This document shows positions 55,681 to 64,000 of a stretch of 64,000 bases of DNA, one piece after another (within the stretch, counting starts at the first letter, position 1; each line of letters opens with the position of its first letter). Position numbers and translations under genes: made by a program. Below the pieces are notes generated by a model that saw only the letters and a program-made list of their open reading frames with translations, made no database searches and had not been told where the DNA came from. Source of the stretch: Rhodospirillaceae bacterium (GTDB lineage: Bacteria > Pseudomonadota > Alphaproteobacteria > UBA828); NCBI GenBank assembly GCA_002728135.1, contig PBVE01000006.1, forward strand, positions 2,032-66,031, read 5' to 3'.

Positions 55681-58485
55681 TTAAATTAAATTACCACAAC
55701 AATGCTTAAATTTCTTTTGTGAACCACACGGGCATTTTTCATTTCTGCCAACGCGCCCCCAAGTAGAAGGATCGGAAGGGTCGAAATTTTCTTTTCTTAA
55801 TCTAGTTGAGCTTGGTTTATTGTTGCCATTACTGTTTCTTTCTTTTTCGACACCTTCATTGCTTGTTTGCATAAACCCTTTTTCAACACGTTCGGAAGTT
55901 GAAGTATTATCTTCTTCGTCATTATAAGGATCAGTCATTTCTTTAGGGTCGTTATGTATCTCACTAATACCTTGCGGAGGACGTTGTGCCTTTAATCCAC
56001 CGTCTTCATTTTCCTTTAATTCTACGTGTGCCAGAAGTTGGGTAATTTCACCACGAAGTTGTTCAAGCGTTACTTCAAACATTTCAAATGCTTCAGCTCT
56101 ATATTCATTTAAAGGGTCTCTTTGTCCATATGCCCTAAGCCCTATACCTTGTCGCAAGTGATCAAGAGCCAAAAGATGTTCTTTCCATGACTGATCAAGG
56201 ATCTGCAATAGAAGACTTTTTTCAGCCATTCTCCATATTTCTGTTCCATATACAGCAACCTTTGAAGCAATCATACGGTCGGAGTGATCAGACAGACGTG
56301 ATAAAAACTCTTCTTCATCTATACCTTCCTCATCAGCCCATTCTTGCAAATCCAATCTTAAATTCAATTTTTCTAATACTGCGGAAGACATACCTTTCAT
56401 ATCCCATTGATCTGGATAGGATTTTTCAGGAATGTAGTCATCGACTATATCTTCCACAACATCATGACGCATCTCCTGTATAGTTTCAGAAACATCATTT
56501 GCTCTCATTAAGTCTTTTCTTTGTTCGTAAACAATCTTTCTTTGATCATTCATAACATCGTCAAACTTAAGAAGGTTTTTCCTAACCTCATAGTGCATTG
56601 ACTCGACTTTTTTTTGTGCAGTCTCTATAGCTTTGTTAATCCAAGGATGAATGATTGCCTCATCTTTTTTCAGTCCTAGTTTTCCTAACATGCCATCCAT
56701 TCTTTCAGATCCAAAACGACGCATAAGATCATCCTCCAATGAGAGGAAAAAAGACGTCATCCCTGGATCTCCTTGCCGACCAGAACGGCCACGAAGTTGA
56801 ATATCAATCCGACGGGCTTCATGGCGCTCAGACCCAATAATCATTAGACCACCAGCTTGAATTACTTTTTCCCTTTCTTTAAAGATCTCATTTTTTAGTT
56901 CATTTGTAAGTTTTGAATGTTCTTCTTGAGAATCAAAATCTTTTAATTCGTCTTGAATACGAAATTCGGCATTCCCTCCAAGTTGAATATCTGTTCCCCG
57001 CCCGGCCATATTGGTTGCTATTGTTACAGCACCTAATCTTCCTGCTTGAGCAATAATATGTGCTTCTTGTTGGTGGTAACGTGCATTAAGAACATTATGT
57101 TTTATTTTGTTGGATTTAAGTTGAGTAGATAACATTTCTGATTTTTCGATGCTGGTTGTACCTACTAACACAGGTTGTTGTCTACTTTGGCAGTCCTTTA
57201 TTGTGTTTACAATTGCATTCCATTTTTCTTCTGCTGTACGGTAAATTTCATCGTCTTTATCATCTCTAGTACAAGGTTCATTTGTTGGTATTTGTATTAC
57301 ATCTAGGCCATAAATGTCAGCAAATTCCGCAGACTCGGTTGTTGCCGTGCCTGTCATTCCCGCTAATTTTGGATACATTCTGAAATAATTTTGAAAGGTA
57401 ATTGATGCAAGAGTTTGGTTTTCGTTCTGAATAGGAACTTTTTCTTTAGCTTCCAATGCCTGGTGAAGTCCGTCGGAGAATCTACGGCCTTCCATCATTC
57501 GGCCCGTAAACTCGTCAATGATAATTACTTTTTTGTCTTTAACAATATAATCCCTGTCACATTCAAACAATTTATGTGCCTTGAGAGCTTGGTTAACATG
57601 ATGAACCGTACTAACGTTCTCAATATCATATAAATTAGCTGATTTTAAAATGTCGGTTTTTTCGAGAAGCATTTCAACACGTTCTGCCCCAGCGTCCGTG
57701 AGAGATGCAGATCTTCCCTTTTCATCAATCTCATAATCTTTCTCTGTTAAAGACGGGATAATAGAATCAGTTATTAAATACATTTCAGAACTATCTTCAG
57801 CTGGGCCGGAGATAATTAGTGGTGTCCTAGATTCATCAATTAAAATGCTATCTACTTCATCAATTATGGCAAAGTTGAAATCTCTCTGAACCATGCTTTC
57901 AAGAGAGAATTTCATATTGTCGCGAAGATAATCAAAACCAAATTCATTATTTGTACCATAAGTGACATCATGTTCGTATTGGGAACGTCTTAAGCCATCG
58001 TCTATACCGCTAGTAATACAACCAACAGTTAGGCCTAATTTATTATAAACCTGTCCCATCCATTCAGCATCACGCTTGGCCAAGTAGTCATTAACTGTTA
58101 TTACGTGAACTCCTTGGCCGCTAAGTGCATTGAGATATACAGGTAATGTAGCAACTAAGGTCTTACCTTCACCAGTTGACATTTCTGCAATTTTTCCACT
58201 GTGAAGTACAGCACCACCAATCAATTGGACATCGTAATGTCTCTGGCCAAGTGTTCTTTTTGCAGCTTCTCTGACTGTTGCAAAGGCAGGAATCATCAAA
58301 TCGTCTAGACTTGTGCCGTTCTGAACCTTTTCACGAAAGGTATTTGTGCGCATTGCAAGATCATTGTCGCTGAGATTTTCAATCTCCGACTCAAGATTGT
58401 TAATCGCATTAACGCGATCAGTAAACTCGCGTACAACGCGATCATTAGCTGTGCCGAATATTCGACGAGCGAAACCCCTTACCAT
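55681..58485 (-). CDS. secA: Preprotein translocase ATPase SecA
   Basis: The 934-residue motor drives proteins through SecYEG. Walker A is [14 protein letters not shown], the DEAD-like box [18 protein letters not shown], motif [14 protein letters not shown]-like [10 protein letters not shown], and [16 protein letters not shown] with [13 protein letters not shown] close the second ATPase lobe. A polar linker precedes the C-terminal zinc/SecB-binding tail [18 protein letters not shown]. The full length is intact. It diverges from the parvulin gene; both act in export and outer membrane protein handling. Confidence 0.98.
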   Translation of the reverse strand: MVRGFARRIFGTANDRVVREFTDRVNAINNLESEIENLSDNDLAMRTNTFREKVQNGTSLDDLMIPAFATVREAAKRTLGQRHYDVQLIGGAVLHSGKIAEMSTGEGKTLVATLPVYLNALSGQGVHVITVNDYLAKRDAEWMGQVYNKLGLTVGCITSGIDDGLRRSQYEHDVTYGTNNEFGFDYLRDNMKFSLESMVQRDFNFAIIDEVDSILIDESRTPLIISGPAEDSSEMYLITDSIIPSLTEKDYEIDEKGRSASLTDAGAERVEMLLEKTDILKSANLYDIENVSTVHHVNQALKAHKLFECDRDYIVKDKKVIIIDEFTGRMMEGRRFSDGLHQALEAKEKVPIQNENQTLASITFQNYFRMYPKLAGMTGTATTESAEFADIYGLDVIQIPTNEPCTRDDKDDEIYRTAEEKWNAIVNTIKDCQSRQQPVLVGTTSIEKSEMLSTQLKSNKIKHNVLNARYHQQEAHIIAQAGRLGAVTIATNMAGRGTDIQLGGNAEFRIQDELKDFDSQEEHSKLTNELKNEIFKEREKVIQAGGLMIIGSERHEARRIDIQLRGRSGRQGDPGMTSFFLSLEDDLMRRFGSERMDGMLGKLGLKKDEAIIHPWINKAIETAQKKVESMHYEVRKNLLKFDDVMNDQRKIVYEQRKDLMRANDVSETIQEMRHDVVEDIVDDYIPEKSYPDQWDMKGMSSAVLEKLNLRLDLQEWADEEGIDEEEFLSRLSDHSDRMIASKVAVYGTEIWRMAEKSLLLQILDQSWKEHLLALDHLRQGIGLRAYGQRDPLNEYRAEAFEMFEVTLEQLRGEITQLLAHVELKENEDGGLKAQRPPQGISEIHNDPKEMTDPYNDEEDNTSTSERVEKGFMQTSNEGVEKERNSNGNNKPSSTRLRKENFDPSDPSTWGRVGRNEKCPCGSQKKFKHCCGNLI

Positions 58486-58542
58486 TTGCCGATCCTGGAG
58501 TTTGTGTAATAATGGTTATAAATCAAACCTTTTAAAATAAAA

Positions 58543-58571
58543 GAAATAGTCACGTCGTGTTGTTGTGTCAA
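58543..58571 (-). promoter_or_regulatory. Possible promoter of secA
   Basis: On the minus strand TTGACA (58571-58566, perfect) is followed after 17 bases by TATTTC (58548-58543), 58 bases before the secA start. The -10 match is only partial. Confidence 0.5.
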
Positions 58572-58704
58572 CGGATCGCTACATTATTCATACACTATAA
58601 TGTGATAGTTAGTATTTTTATTTAAGTATTATATGCATTATGGTGAGTGAAAAACTAATATTTTGATCAAAAGTTCAAACTTAAAATAAGAGTATAAATT
58701 AACT

Positions 58705-59553
58705 ATGTATAACATAAAATCATATATTATAATTTTTGCCTTATCACTGTTAGTAAGCACTTTCTCTATATCATCGCCAGTTATTGCAAGCGAAGATTCA
58801 GATAAAATAATTGCCGATGTAGACGGCAATCCGATTACACTAGCCGAACTTAAGCTAGCTATCAGTTCTCTTCCTGCTGATTATCAAGATATGGCAAAAA
58901 CTTCATTAAGTCAGATGATGCTTCAGCAATTAATAGACCTAAAGATTCTCTCCGCAAAAGCGGATGAAGAAAATATTACTTCCAAAAAAAGCTACAAAAA
59001 TGAATTAAGTTTCCTTATTGATCAACTCAAGCGTGAACATTACCTACGGAACCTATATGCTAAAAATGTTAAAGAGGATACTATTCTTGCACGTTATAAA
59101 CAGCTAGTTTCACAGCTGGATAGTGATAAGGAGATAAGAGCTCGACATATACTTCTAAAAACCAAGGAGGAGGCTGAATCTATATTAGTTGAATTATCCG
59201 AAGGCGCTGACTTTTCTCAGCTAGCTTCTCAAAAGTCTATAGGCCCGAGTGCTTCAAATGGAGGTGATCTTGGTTTTTTTACACGTGAATCTATGGTCCC
59301 AGACTTTTCTCAAGTAGCTTTTGCTCTGACCCCAGGTGAAGTAAGTAAACCAGTAAAGACGAAGTTTGGGTGGCATGTTATAAAATTGGAAGAAATTAGA
59401 CCAAGGACTGCCCCAGACTTTAATTTAGTTAAGGATGAACTTAGGGATGAATTAGAACGTATGGTAATGACTTCAGTGATAGGAGAGGCAAGAAGATCTG
59501 CAGTAATAAACATTAGAGAATCAAATTTATCTAATTTATTAATAGAAAAATAA
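58705..59553 (+). CDS. Periplasmic parvulin-type peptidyl-prolyl isomerase
   Basis: The 282-residue protein has a signal peptide (IIIFALSLLVSTFSISSPVIA), a helical N-terminal chaperone region beginning IIADVDGNPITLAELKLAI, and a PpiC/parvulin domain (RARHILLKTKEEAESIL, SIGPSASNGGDLGFFTRESMVPDFSQVAFAL, FGWHVIKLEEIRP). It should help fold outer-membrane or periplasmic proteins, like SurA or PpiD/PrsA. It is divergent from secA and reads into argJ (62 bases on), the secA-ppiC-argJ order seen in related bacteria. Confidence 0.92.
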   Translation: MYNIKSYIIIFALSLLVSTFSISSPVIASEDSDKIIADVDGNPITLAELKLAISSLPADYQDMAKTSLSQMMLQQLIDLKILSAKADEENITSKKSYKNELSFLIDQLKREHYLRNLYAKNVKEDTILARYKQLVSQLDSDKEIRARHILLKTKEEAESILVELSEGADFSQLASQKSIGPSASNGGDLGFFTRESMVPDFSQVAFALTPGEVSKPVKTKFGWHVIKLEEIRPRTAPDFNLVKDELRDELERMVMTSVIGEARRSAVINIRESNLSNLLIEK

Positions 59554-59615
59554 TTTATCCACTTTTTTATTATTTAATAGCCAAAAGACCGATCACAAAA
59601 TCTAGGAGTTGTAAC

Positions 59616-60839
59616 TTGATATCCCCGTTTGCTCCAAAATCATTTCCAAAAATGCCAACACTAGAGGGTGTAAATTTAGCTGTAACATCTGCTGGTATTA
59701 AATATGTTGATAAAAAGGATCTGCTTTATGTGTCCTTTCCTAAAGGTGCTTCAGTTGCAGGAGTTTTGACAAAAAATGATATTTGTGGTGCACCGATAGA
59801 TTGGTGCAGAAAAATTCTTCCTAAAGGTTATGCACGTGCTCTGTTAGTTAATTCTGGAAATGCGAACGTTCACACAGGACATTTAGGATTGAAAGCTGTT
59901 AATGATACAACAAAATTTATTGGCAGACATGCTTCGTGCCGACCAGAAAATGTATTTGTTGCATCTACAGGGGTAATTGGCGAGGTGTTGCCAATTGATT
60001 CAATCCTTTCAGCTTTGCCTGAACTATGTTCCAAAAAATATAACTCGCCATGGGTAGATGCTGCTAGGGCAATTATGACTACTGATACATACCCAAAGGC
60101 CGCTTGGTGTAGAACAAAAATTTGTAAAACCACTGTAACTATTAATGCTATAGCAAAAGGCTCAGGCATGATCGCACCAAATATGGCTACTATGTTGGGC
60201 TTTATTTTTACTGATGCCAATCTCCCATCTTCAATTCTTAGAGGATTAATACGTCCGATAGTTAATAATTCATTTAATTCTATAACAGTTGATGGAGATA
60301 CCTCGACAAGTGATACTTGCTTAATTTTTGCAACTAGGCAGGCAAAACATCCTGCTGTGAAAAACCTTAAATCATCTGAGATTTTACTTTTTCGTGATGC
60401 CTTAAATAAAATTTGTATGAATTTGGCTATGCAAATCGTCCGGGACGGAGAGGGAGTTACCAAAGTAGCATCAATCAGGATATCTGGTGCCCGAAGTAAT
60501 CAATCTGGGAAACGTATAGCTAAATCTGTTGCTGAATCTCCATTGGTTAAAACGGCTTTAGCCGCGTCCGATCCAAATTGGGGCAGGTTAGCTGCAGCTG
60601 CAGGTAATGCAGGAGAGAAAATTAATCAAAAACGTATGAAAATTTGGATTGGTGGACAGTTAGTGGCAACTGATGGCGGCATTTGTAGTTCTTACTCGGA
60701 AGCTAAGGCTGTAAGGCACATGAAGGCAAGGTCGATTAATATAGATATAGATCTAGGTCTTGGTAATGGCTCGGCACAGGTATGGACCAGTGACCTTACA
60801 CATAGATATATAGAGATAAATGCAGGATACAGATCATAA
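59616..60839 (+). CDS. argJ: Bifunctional glutamate N-acetyltransferase / amino-acid acetyltransferase ArgJ
   Basis: The 407-residue enzyme recycles the acetyl group from N-acetylornithine to glutamate in arginine synthesis. The self-cleavage site is in KGSGMIAPNMATMLGFIFTDA, where the Thr of ATML becomes the new N-terminus and nucleophile. VNSGNANVHTG, STGVIGEVLP and VDGDTSTSDT are conserved. The start is TTG 59616 with AGGAG eight bases upstream. Its last 20 bases overlap mutT, so translation is coupled. Confidence 0.95.
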   Translation: MISPFAPKSFPKMPTLEGVNLAVTSAGIKYVDKKDLLYVSFPKGASVAGVLTKNDICGAPIDWCRKILPKGYARALLVNSGNANVHTGHLGLKAVNDTTKFIGRHASCRPENVFVASTGVIGEVLPIDSILSALPELCSKKYNSPWVDAARAIMTTDTYPKAAWCRTKICKTTVTINAIAKGSGMIAPNMATMLGFIFTDANLPSSILRGLIRPIVNNSFNSITVDGDTSTSDTCLIFATRQAKHPAVKNLKSSEILLFRDALNKICMNLAMQIVRDGEGVTKVASIRISGARSNQSGKRIAKSVAESPLVKTALAASDPNWGRLAAAAGNAGEKINQKRMKIWIGGQLVATDGGICSSYSEAKAVRHMKARSINIDIDLGLGNGSAQVWTSDLTHRYIEINAGYRS

Positions 60840-61242
60840 AATAGTTCCTCTAAAGCTTGTTGTAGCAATAGCATTAATCGATTTAGACAATAGAGTTTTG
60901 ATCTCAAAACGTCCGATTCACAAGCATATGGCCGGCTATTGGGAATTTCCTGGTGGTAAGGTGGAAAAAGGGGAAACCCCTGAGGGGGCCTTAATAAGGG
61001 AAGTTGAGGAAGAGCTTGCCATCAGAATTGATAAGAGCTGTCTCTCACCATTGACATTTGCATCTCACAAATACGAATCATTTCATTTATTGATGCCTCT
61101 TTTTGTTTGTCGTGTTTGGAATGGAAGTCCAAAGCCAGTTGAAGGCCAAGTATTAAAATGGGTTAATATCAGAGAACTAAGAAATTTTGATATGTTACCT
61201 GCAGATTCACCATTAAAGGCATTTCTCAGAGATTTTCTTTAA
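60820..61242 (+). CDS. mutT: 8-oxo-dGTP diphosphatase, Nudix family MutT
   Basis: The 140-residue protein has a full Nudix box, GGKVEKGETPEGALIREVEEEL, at about residues 46-67, with the metal-binding glutamates in place. LISKRPIHKHMAGYWEFPGG before it is typical of MutT, which removes oxidised dGTP from the pool. It overlaps argJ by 20 bases, a conserved argJ-mutT pair in Alphaproteobacteria. It ends one base from a convergent methyltransferase gene. Confidence 0.93.
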   Translation: MQDTDHKIVPLKLVVAIALIDLDNRVLISKRPIHKHMAGYWEFPGGKVEKGETPEGALIREVEEELAIRIDKSCLSPLTFASHKYESFHLLMPLFVCRVWNGSPKPVEGQVLKWVNIRELRNFDMLPADSPLKAFLRDFL

Positions 61243-61243
61243 A

Positions 61244-62131
61244 TTATTTGTTTTTAATGCCCTCAAAATTATTAATAGCAGACTCAAGAGAGTATTTGCC
61301 ACTTCCGCGTTTCTTAGGTTTAGGTTGAGAATGATGGGGTGCCCAAGCAGTAAAGAAGATTACTTGGAATGTTGCATTAATTCTTCCATCGCTTGTCCCA
61401 TATTTATCATTATATAATTCAGCTGCTCTATAAAGTATATCTCTTCTGGTAAATTTTTTACTTCGTTTTGTTAAGCAGTTTGTTTCTCCCATTCCTCTTA
61501 TTTCATGCATTAATTTGAATGCATTAGGGTAGGTTACATTTATCGTGTCTATATCAATCACAGGTAGCGTAAACCCTATCCTTAAAAGTAAGTTTCCTAA
61601 TGTTTCAACGTCTACAAAAGGCGGGATACGAGGAGTGACTCCTCCTTTTGTAATCATTTCGGCCTCAATAAGTACGGTGCGGAGTTCAGTTAGTGTGTTT
61701 CCTCCAAACATAGCCCCAAGGATCAAGCCGTCTGATTTTAGTGCAGATAGAGATTGCGACAGCACACCAGGCAGGTCATTTATCCAGTGCCATTCCAGTA
61801 GGCTAACAAATAAGTCTATAGATTTGGGGGCAATAGGAAAAAGTTCAGGTTCTGCAATTATCTGATTTTTATCAGAATTTTTTGTTTTGCAATTGTTATA
61901 TATAATAAGTTTATCAATGTTATTTGCTCTATGACATATTTCTCTAAGAATTCTATTCTGCCAACAAATACCAATGGCAGTATCAAAATTACGATTTGTT
62001 TCTTCTAATCGTTCTGATAGGCGTCCAGCAACTTCCTGAATCATGAAGTCGTGTAATTTAAATTCTTTTTTTGCACGTTTGCGATGCTGGAACAAAGCAT
62101 TTTGGTCAAATATTGAGTCAGATTTTTCCAT
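61244..62131 (-). CDS. SAM-dependent methyltransferase, NDUFAF5/BioC-like
   Basis: The 295-residue protein starts MEKSDSIFDQNALFQHRKRA, followed by a degenerate class I methyltransferase core (FDTAIGICWQNRILRE; LFVSLLEWHWINDLPGVLSQSLSALKSDGLILGAMFGGNTLTELR). The FGG..TL.ELR block and the C-terminal region match the alphaproteobacterial relatives of NDUFAF5, a complex I assembly hydroxylase, and BioC. The glycine-rich SAM motif is weak (GICWQN in place of G-x-G-x-G). The frame extends to a TTG at 62149, but ATG 62131 fits the family start better. The function is inferred. Confidence 0.8.
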   Translation of the reverse strand: MEKSDSIFDQNALFQHRKRAKKEFKLHDFMIQEVAGRLSERLEETNRNFDTAIGICWQNRILREICHRANNIDKLIIYNNCKTKNSDKNQIIAEPELFPIAPKSIDLFVSLLEWHWINDLPGVLSQSLSALKSDGLILGAMFGGNTLTELRTVLIEAEMITKGGVTPRIPPFVDVETLGNLLLRIGFTLPVIDIDTINVTYPNAFKLMHEIRGMGETNCLTKRSKKFTRRDILYRAAELYNDKYGTSDGRINATFQVIFFTAWAPHHSQPKPKKRGSGKYSLESAINNFEGIKNK

Positions 62132-62307
62132 TATTGTGAGAGTTTCCAAACATTCTAGAATTTGTGAAATATAACATTAAATCATATATTATTTCAGGTA
62201 AAAAAATTACAGGTTATTAATAATATTAGATTTAGCCATAATATCTTATACTCCATAATAATTCTTAAATTAATATTGATTTATAATTTTATAAACGAGG
62301 CTTGATT

Positions 62308-62559
62308 GTGCCAAAAGTTGAAATATACACTACATCTTTGTGTGGATTTTGCGTGCGTGCAAAGAAAATACTTAAAAATAAAAATATATCTTTTTTGGAA
62401 TATGACGTTACATCAAATGAAAAATGTCGTGATGAAATGATTGAGAGAGCGGGGTCACATTATGTACCTCAAATATTTATTAACGATGAGCATATAGGCG
62501 GTTCAGATGATTTGGCGGCTATAGAGAAAAGTGGAGTACTTGATACAAAACTAGGATAA
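62308..62559 (+). CDS. grxC: Glutaredoxin 3
   Basis: This 83-residue dithiol glutaredoxin has VEIYTTSLCGFCVRAKKIL at the N-terminus with a Cys-Gly-Phe-Cys active site (usually CPYC), and VPQIFINDEHIGGSDDLAA, the glutathione-binding TVPQIF/GG region. It reduces disulfides and glutathione mixed disulfides in the cytoplasm. GTG 62308 is preferred: GAGG lies seven bases before it, whereas TTG 62302 is only one base from that site. It is followed in five bases by the nitrilase-family gene, a conserved alphaproteobacterial pair. Confidence 0.93.
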   Translation: MPKVEIYTTSLCGFCVRAKKILKNKNISFLEYDVTSNEKCRDEMIERAGSHYVPQIFINDEHIGGSDDLAAIEKSGVLDTKLG

Positions 62560-62564
62560 AATAT

Positions 62565-63389
62565 ATGCCAAATTCAATTCGTGTGGCTTGTATTCAGCCT
62601 TCATCTACTCAAAATATGGAAGAAAATATTTCTGTAGTTAGTGAAATGATTCTTGATGTGGCTAGTAAAGGAGCTAAGTTTATAGCGACACCAGAGAATG
62701 TTGCACTTATGGAACATTGCGTGGACTCTTTAATAGAGCAATCTGGCACTCTTAAAGACCACCCTGCAATATCTACATTTGCGGATTTAGCAATTAGAAC
62801 CAAAACATATATTTTAATAGGTTCGTTAGCATTAAAATCAAAAGGTAGAAAGCTTTTGAACTGCTCGATTCTAATTGATTCAAATGGAAATATAATAGGT
62901 AATTATAATAAAATTCACCTTTTTGATGTTACCCTTTCAAGTGGGGAAATTTATAATGAGTCAGACCTTTATAAAAATGGAGACAAAGCAGTAGTTGTTG
63001 ATTTGCCTTGGGGAAAAATTGGTATGACTATTTGCTATGATCTGCGATTTCCATCTTTATATTCTCTGCTAGCCAATGCTGGAGCACAAGTTATAACTAT
63101 TCCCGCTGCTTTTACTAGATTTACAGGCAAAGATCATTGGCATGTTTTGGTTAGAGCACGTGCTATTGAGTCTGGCTGTTTTATTGTTGCTCCAGGCATG
63201 TGGGGGCAGCATTCCGGTGGCCGGTCAACCTACGGACATTCACTGATAGTTGATCCTTGGGGTAAAGTGTTAGCTGATGCTGGTGAAGGAGTAAGGTCTA
63301 TAATTGCCGATATTAACCTTAATACAGTTAGTCGTGTAAGATTAGAATTGCCCACCCTTAAACATGAAAAAAAATATAGACTATTATAG
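62565..63389 (+). CDS. Carbon-nitrogen hydrolase (nitrilase superfamily, Nit-type amidase)
   Basis: The 274-residue enzyme carries the Glu-Lys-Cys triad of the nitrilase superfamily: ATPENVALME (Glu), NKIHLFDV (Lys) and GMTICYDLRFPSLY (Cys near residue 155). The GQHSGGRSTYGHSLIVDPWGKVLAD segment is typical of the Nit1/Nit2 branch, which hydrolyses deaminated glutathione or omega-amides such as 2-oxoglutaramate. Its position directly after grxC supports the deaminated-glutathione amidase role, by inference. It converges with the next gene at 11 bases. Confidence 0.9.
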   Translation: MPNSIRVACIQPSSTQNMEENISVVSEMILDVASKGAKFIATPENVALMEHCVDSLIEQSGTLKDHPAISTFADLAIRTKTYILIGSLALKSKGRKLLNCSILIDSNGNIIGNYNKIHLFDVTLSSGEIYNESDLYKNGDKAVVVDLPWGKIGMTICYDLRFPSLYSLLANAGAQVITIPAAFTRFTGKDHWHVLVRARAIESGCFIVAPGMWGQHSGGRSTYGHSLIVDPWGKVLADAGEGVRSIIADINLNTVSRVRLELPTLKHEKKYRLL

Positions 63390-63400
63390 TATTTTATACT

Positions 63401-63934
63401 TTAAGTAGATTTTCTGATGGCACAAATACGTTGTAGTACAGCTTGTTTCGGTTTTTTTACAACTATATCCTCGTATGCAACAATACTTAATTTTTTATGG
63501 CAAATATCTAGTAATTCCCCTCTCTTTAATAGGTAATCAGGATTCTTAGGTTTTCCATAAGACTCATTACCTACTGCAAAAGTTTCGTATATTAGCGTTC
63601 CATTGGTGGCAAGTGATTCTAGAATAAATGGAATAATTGGTCGATGTAAATAATTTGTAACTATCACACCATCGAATATTCTATCTTGTAATGGCCAAGA
63701 TGATTTTTCGAGATTATATTGTATTTTGTCAAGGGAATTGTAAGTATTAATATTTTTCATTTTTGATATGTCAATATCAATCGCAGTTACGTGGTGGCCA
63801 AGGGATAGTAAGTATCTTGTGTGCCGCCCAGTACCACACGCAAGGTCTAAAACATTACCTTTGTTTTTGATGTATTTTGAATGGCGAACCACCCATTGTG
63901 ATGGTGATAAATCTTCTAAAGAATGATTGAGCAT
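63401..63934 (-). CDS. Class I SAM-dependent methyltransferase (TehB/UbiE-like)
   Basis: This 177-residue protein has the SAM-binding motif VLDLACGTGRHTRYLL near residue 28, an acidic ribose-binding IDIDISKM and the post-motif GVIVTNYLHRP. The C-terminal SYGKPKNPDYLLKRGELLD is common to small alphaproteobacterial methyltransferases related to tellurite-resistance TehB. The substrate is unknown. The protein is complete; the gene's upstream region leaves the window at 64000. Confidence 0.85.
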   Translation of the reverse strand: MLNHSLEDLSPSQWVVRHSKYIKNKGNVLDLACGTGRHTRYLLSLGHHVTAIDIDISKMKNINTYNSLDKIQYNLEKSSWPLQDRIFDGVIVTNYLHRPIIPFILESLATNGTLIYETFAVGNESYGKPKNPDYLLKRGELLDICHKKLSIVAYEDIVVKKPKQAVLQRICAIRKST

Positions 63935-64000
63935 CTTGCTAATATAGTTTCCAAATATATATTTTATAGTGTATGACTTTTTAGTATGAGTTGTTCAAGG

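Overview
The window looks like a continuous piece of an AT-rich alphaproteobacterial chromosome, most likely from a free-living, probably marine, heterotroph. Several gene families here are largely confined to Alphaproteobacteria or typical of them: the cell-cycle regulator TrcR (DUF1013) beside DUF1192 and a quinone oxidoreductase, a COQ9-family protein, DUF1244, a DUF465 protein, CobS/CobT next to a J-domain protein and BolA, DUF2889, and a transhydrogenase split into PntAA/PntAB/PntB. The low G+C, short intergenic gaps and lack of insertion sequences suggest a streamlined planktonic lineage. The exact clade cannot be fixed by eye.

Layout. 1-1104: start of a multifunctional enoyl-CoA hydratase/3-hydroxyacyl-CoA dehydrogenase gene (minus strand, runs off the edge), then a G+C-rich stretch that looks like a structured RNA with a tRNA-like CCA end. 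1183-7538: accessory region with an SDR oxidoreductase, an MBOAT/AlgJ-like pair for polysaccharide O-acylation, a NodU/CmcH-type carbamoyltransferase and a DCC-family protein, separated by long AT-rich gaps. 7860-15836: FAH-family hydrolase, ribosomal protein L36, then a glycolate-to-pyruvate block (glcDEF facing pyk and glycerate 2-kinase). 15923-26605: DUF1244, a large indolepyruvate ferredoxin oxidoreductase, a long-chain acyl-CoA synthetase, oligoendopeptidase F and the transhydrogenase genes. 26617-37806: rpsU, def, COQ9, purK/purE, DUF465, hldE, the trcR-qor-DUF1192 group, a Braun-type lipoprotein convergent with an L,D-transpeptidase, and two sulfur genes. 38105-51434: methylmalonyl-CoA mutase with MeaB, rpmB, a queuosine-precursor transporter, upp, cobT-cobS-J-domain-bolA, DUF2889, two membrane proteins, aroB-aroK. 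51594-63934: a 45-residue membrane protein, a large exported protein of unknown function, xerD, accA, secA, a parvulin, argJ-mutT, two methyltransferases, grxC and a nitrilase-family amidase.

Metabolic picture: fatty-acid activation and oxidation, glycolate oxidation feeding lower glycolysis, propionyl-CoA disposal through B12-dependent mutase, proton-driven NADPH formation, shikimate, purine, arginine and cysteine synthesis, and envelope building (heptose, OM-peptidoglycan tethering, Sec export).

The most striking observation is that three otherwise intact genes (glycerate 2-kinase, indolepyruvate oxidoreductase, pntB) each carry one in-frame stop codon with the frame preserved on both sides. 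In pntB the TAG sits exactly at a conserved Trp, and in the glycerate kinase probably at one too. Other points worth a second look are the candidate structured RNA, a 3 x 17-bp tandem repeat in a divergent promoter region, the lipoprotein/L,D-transpeptidase pair with a hairpin in the lipoprotein leader, frequent TTG starts, and the 45-residue protein coupled to a large exported protein.
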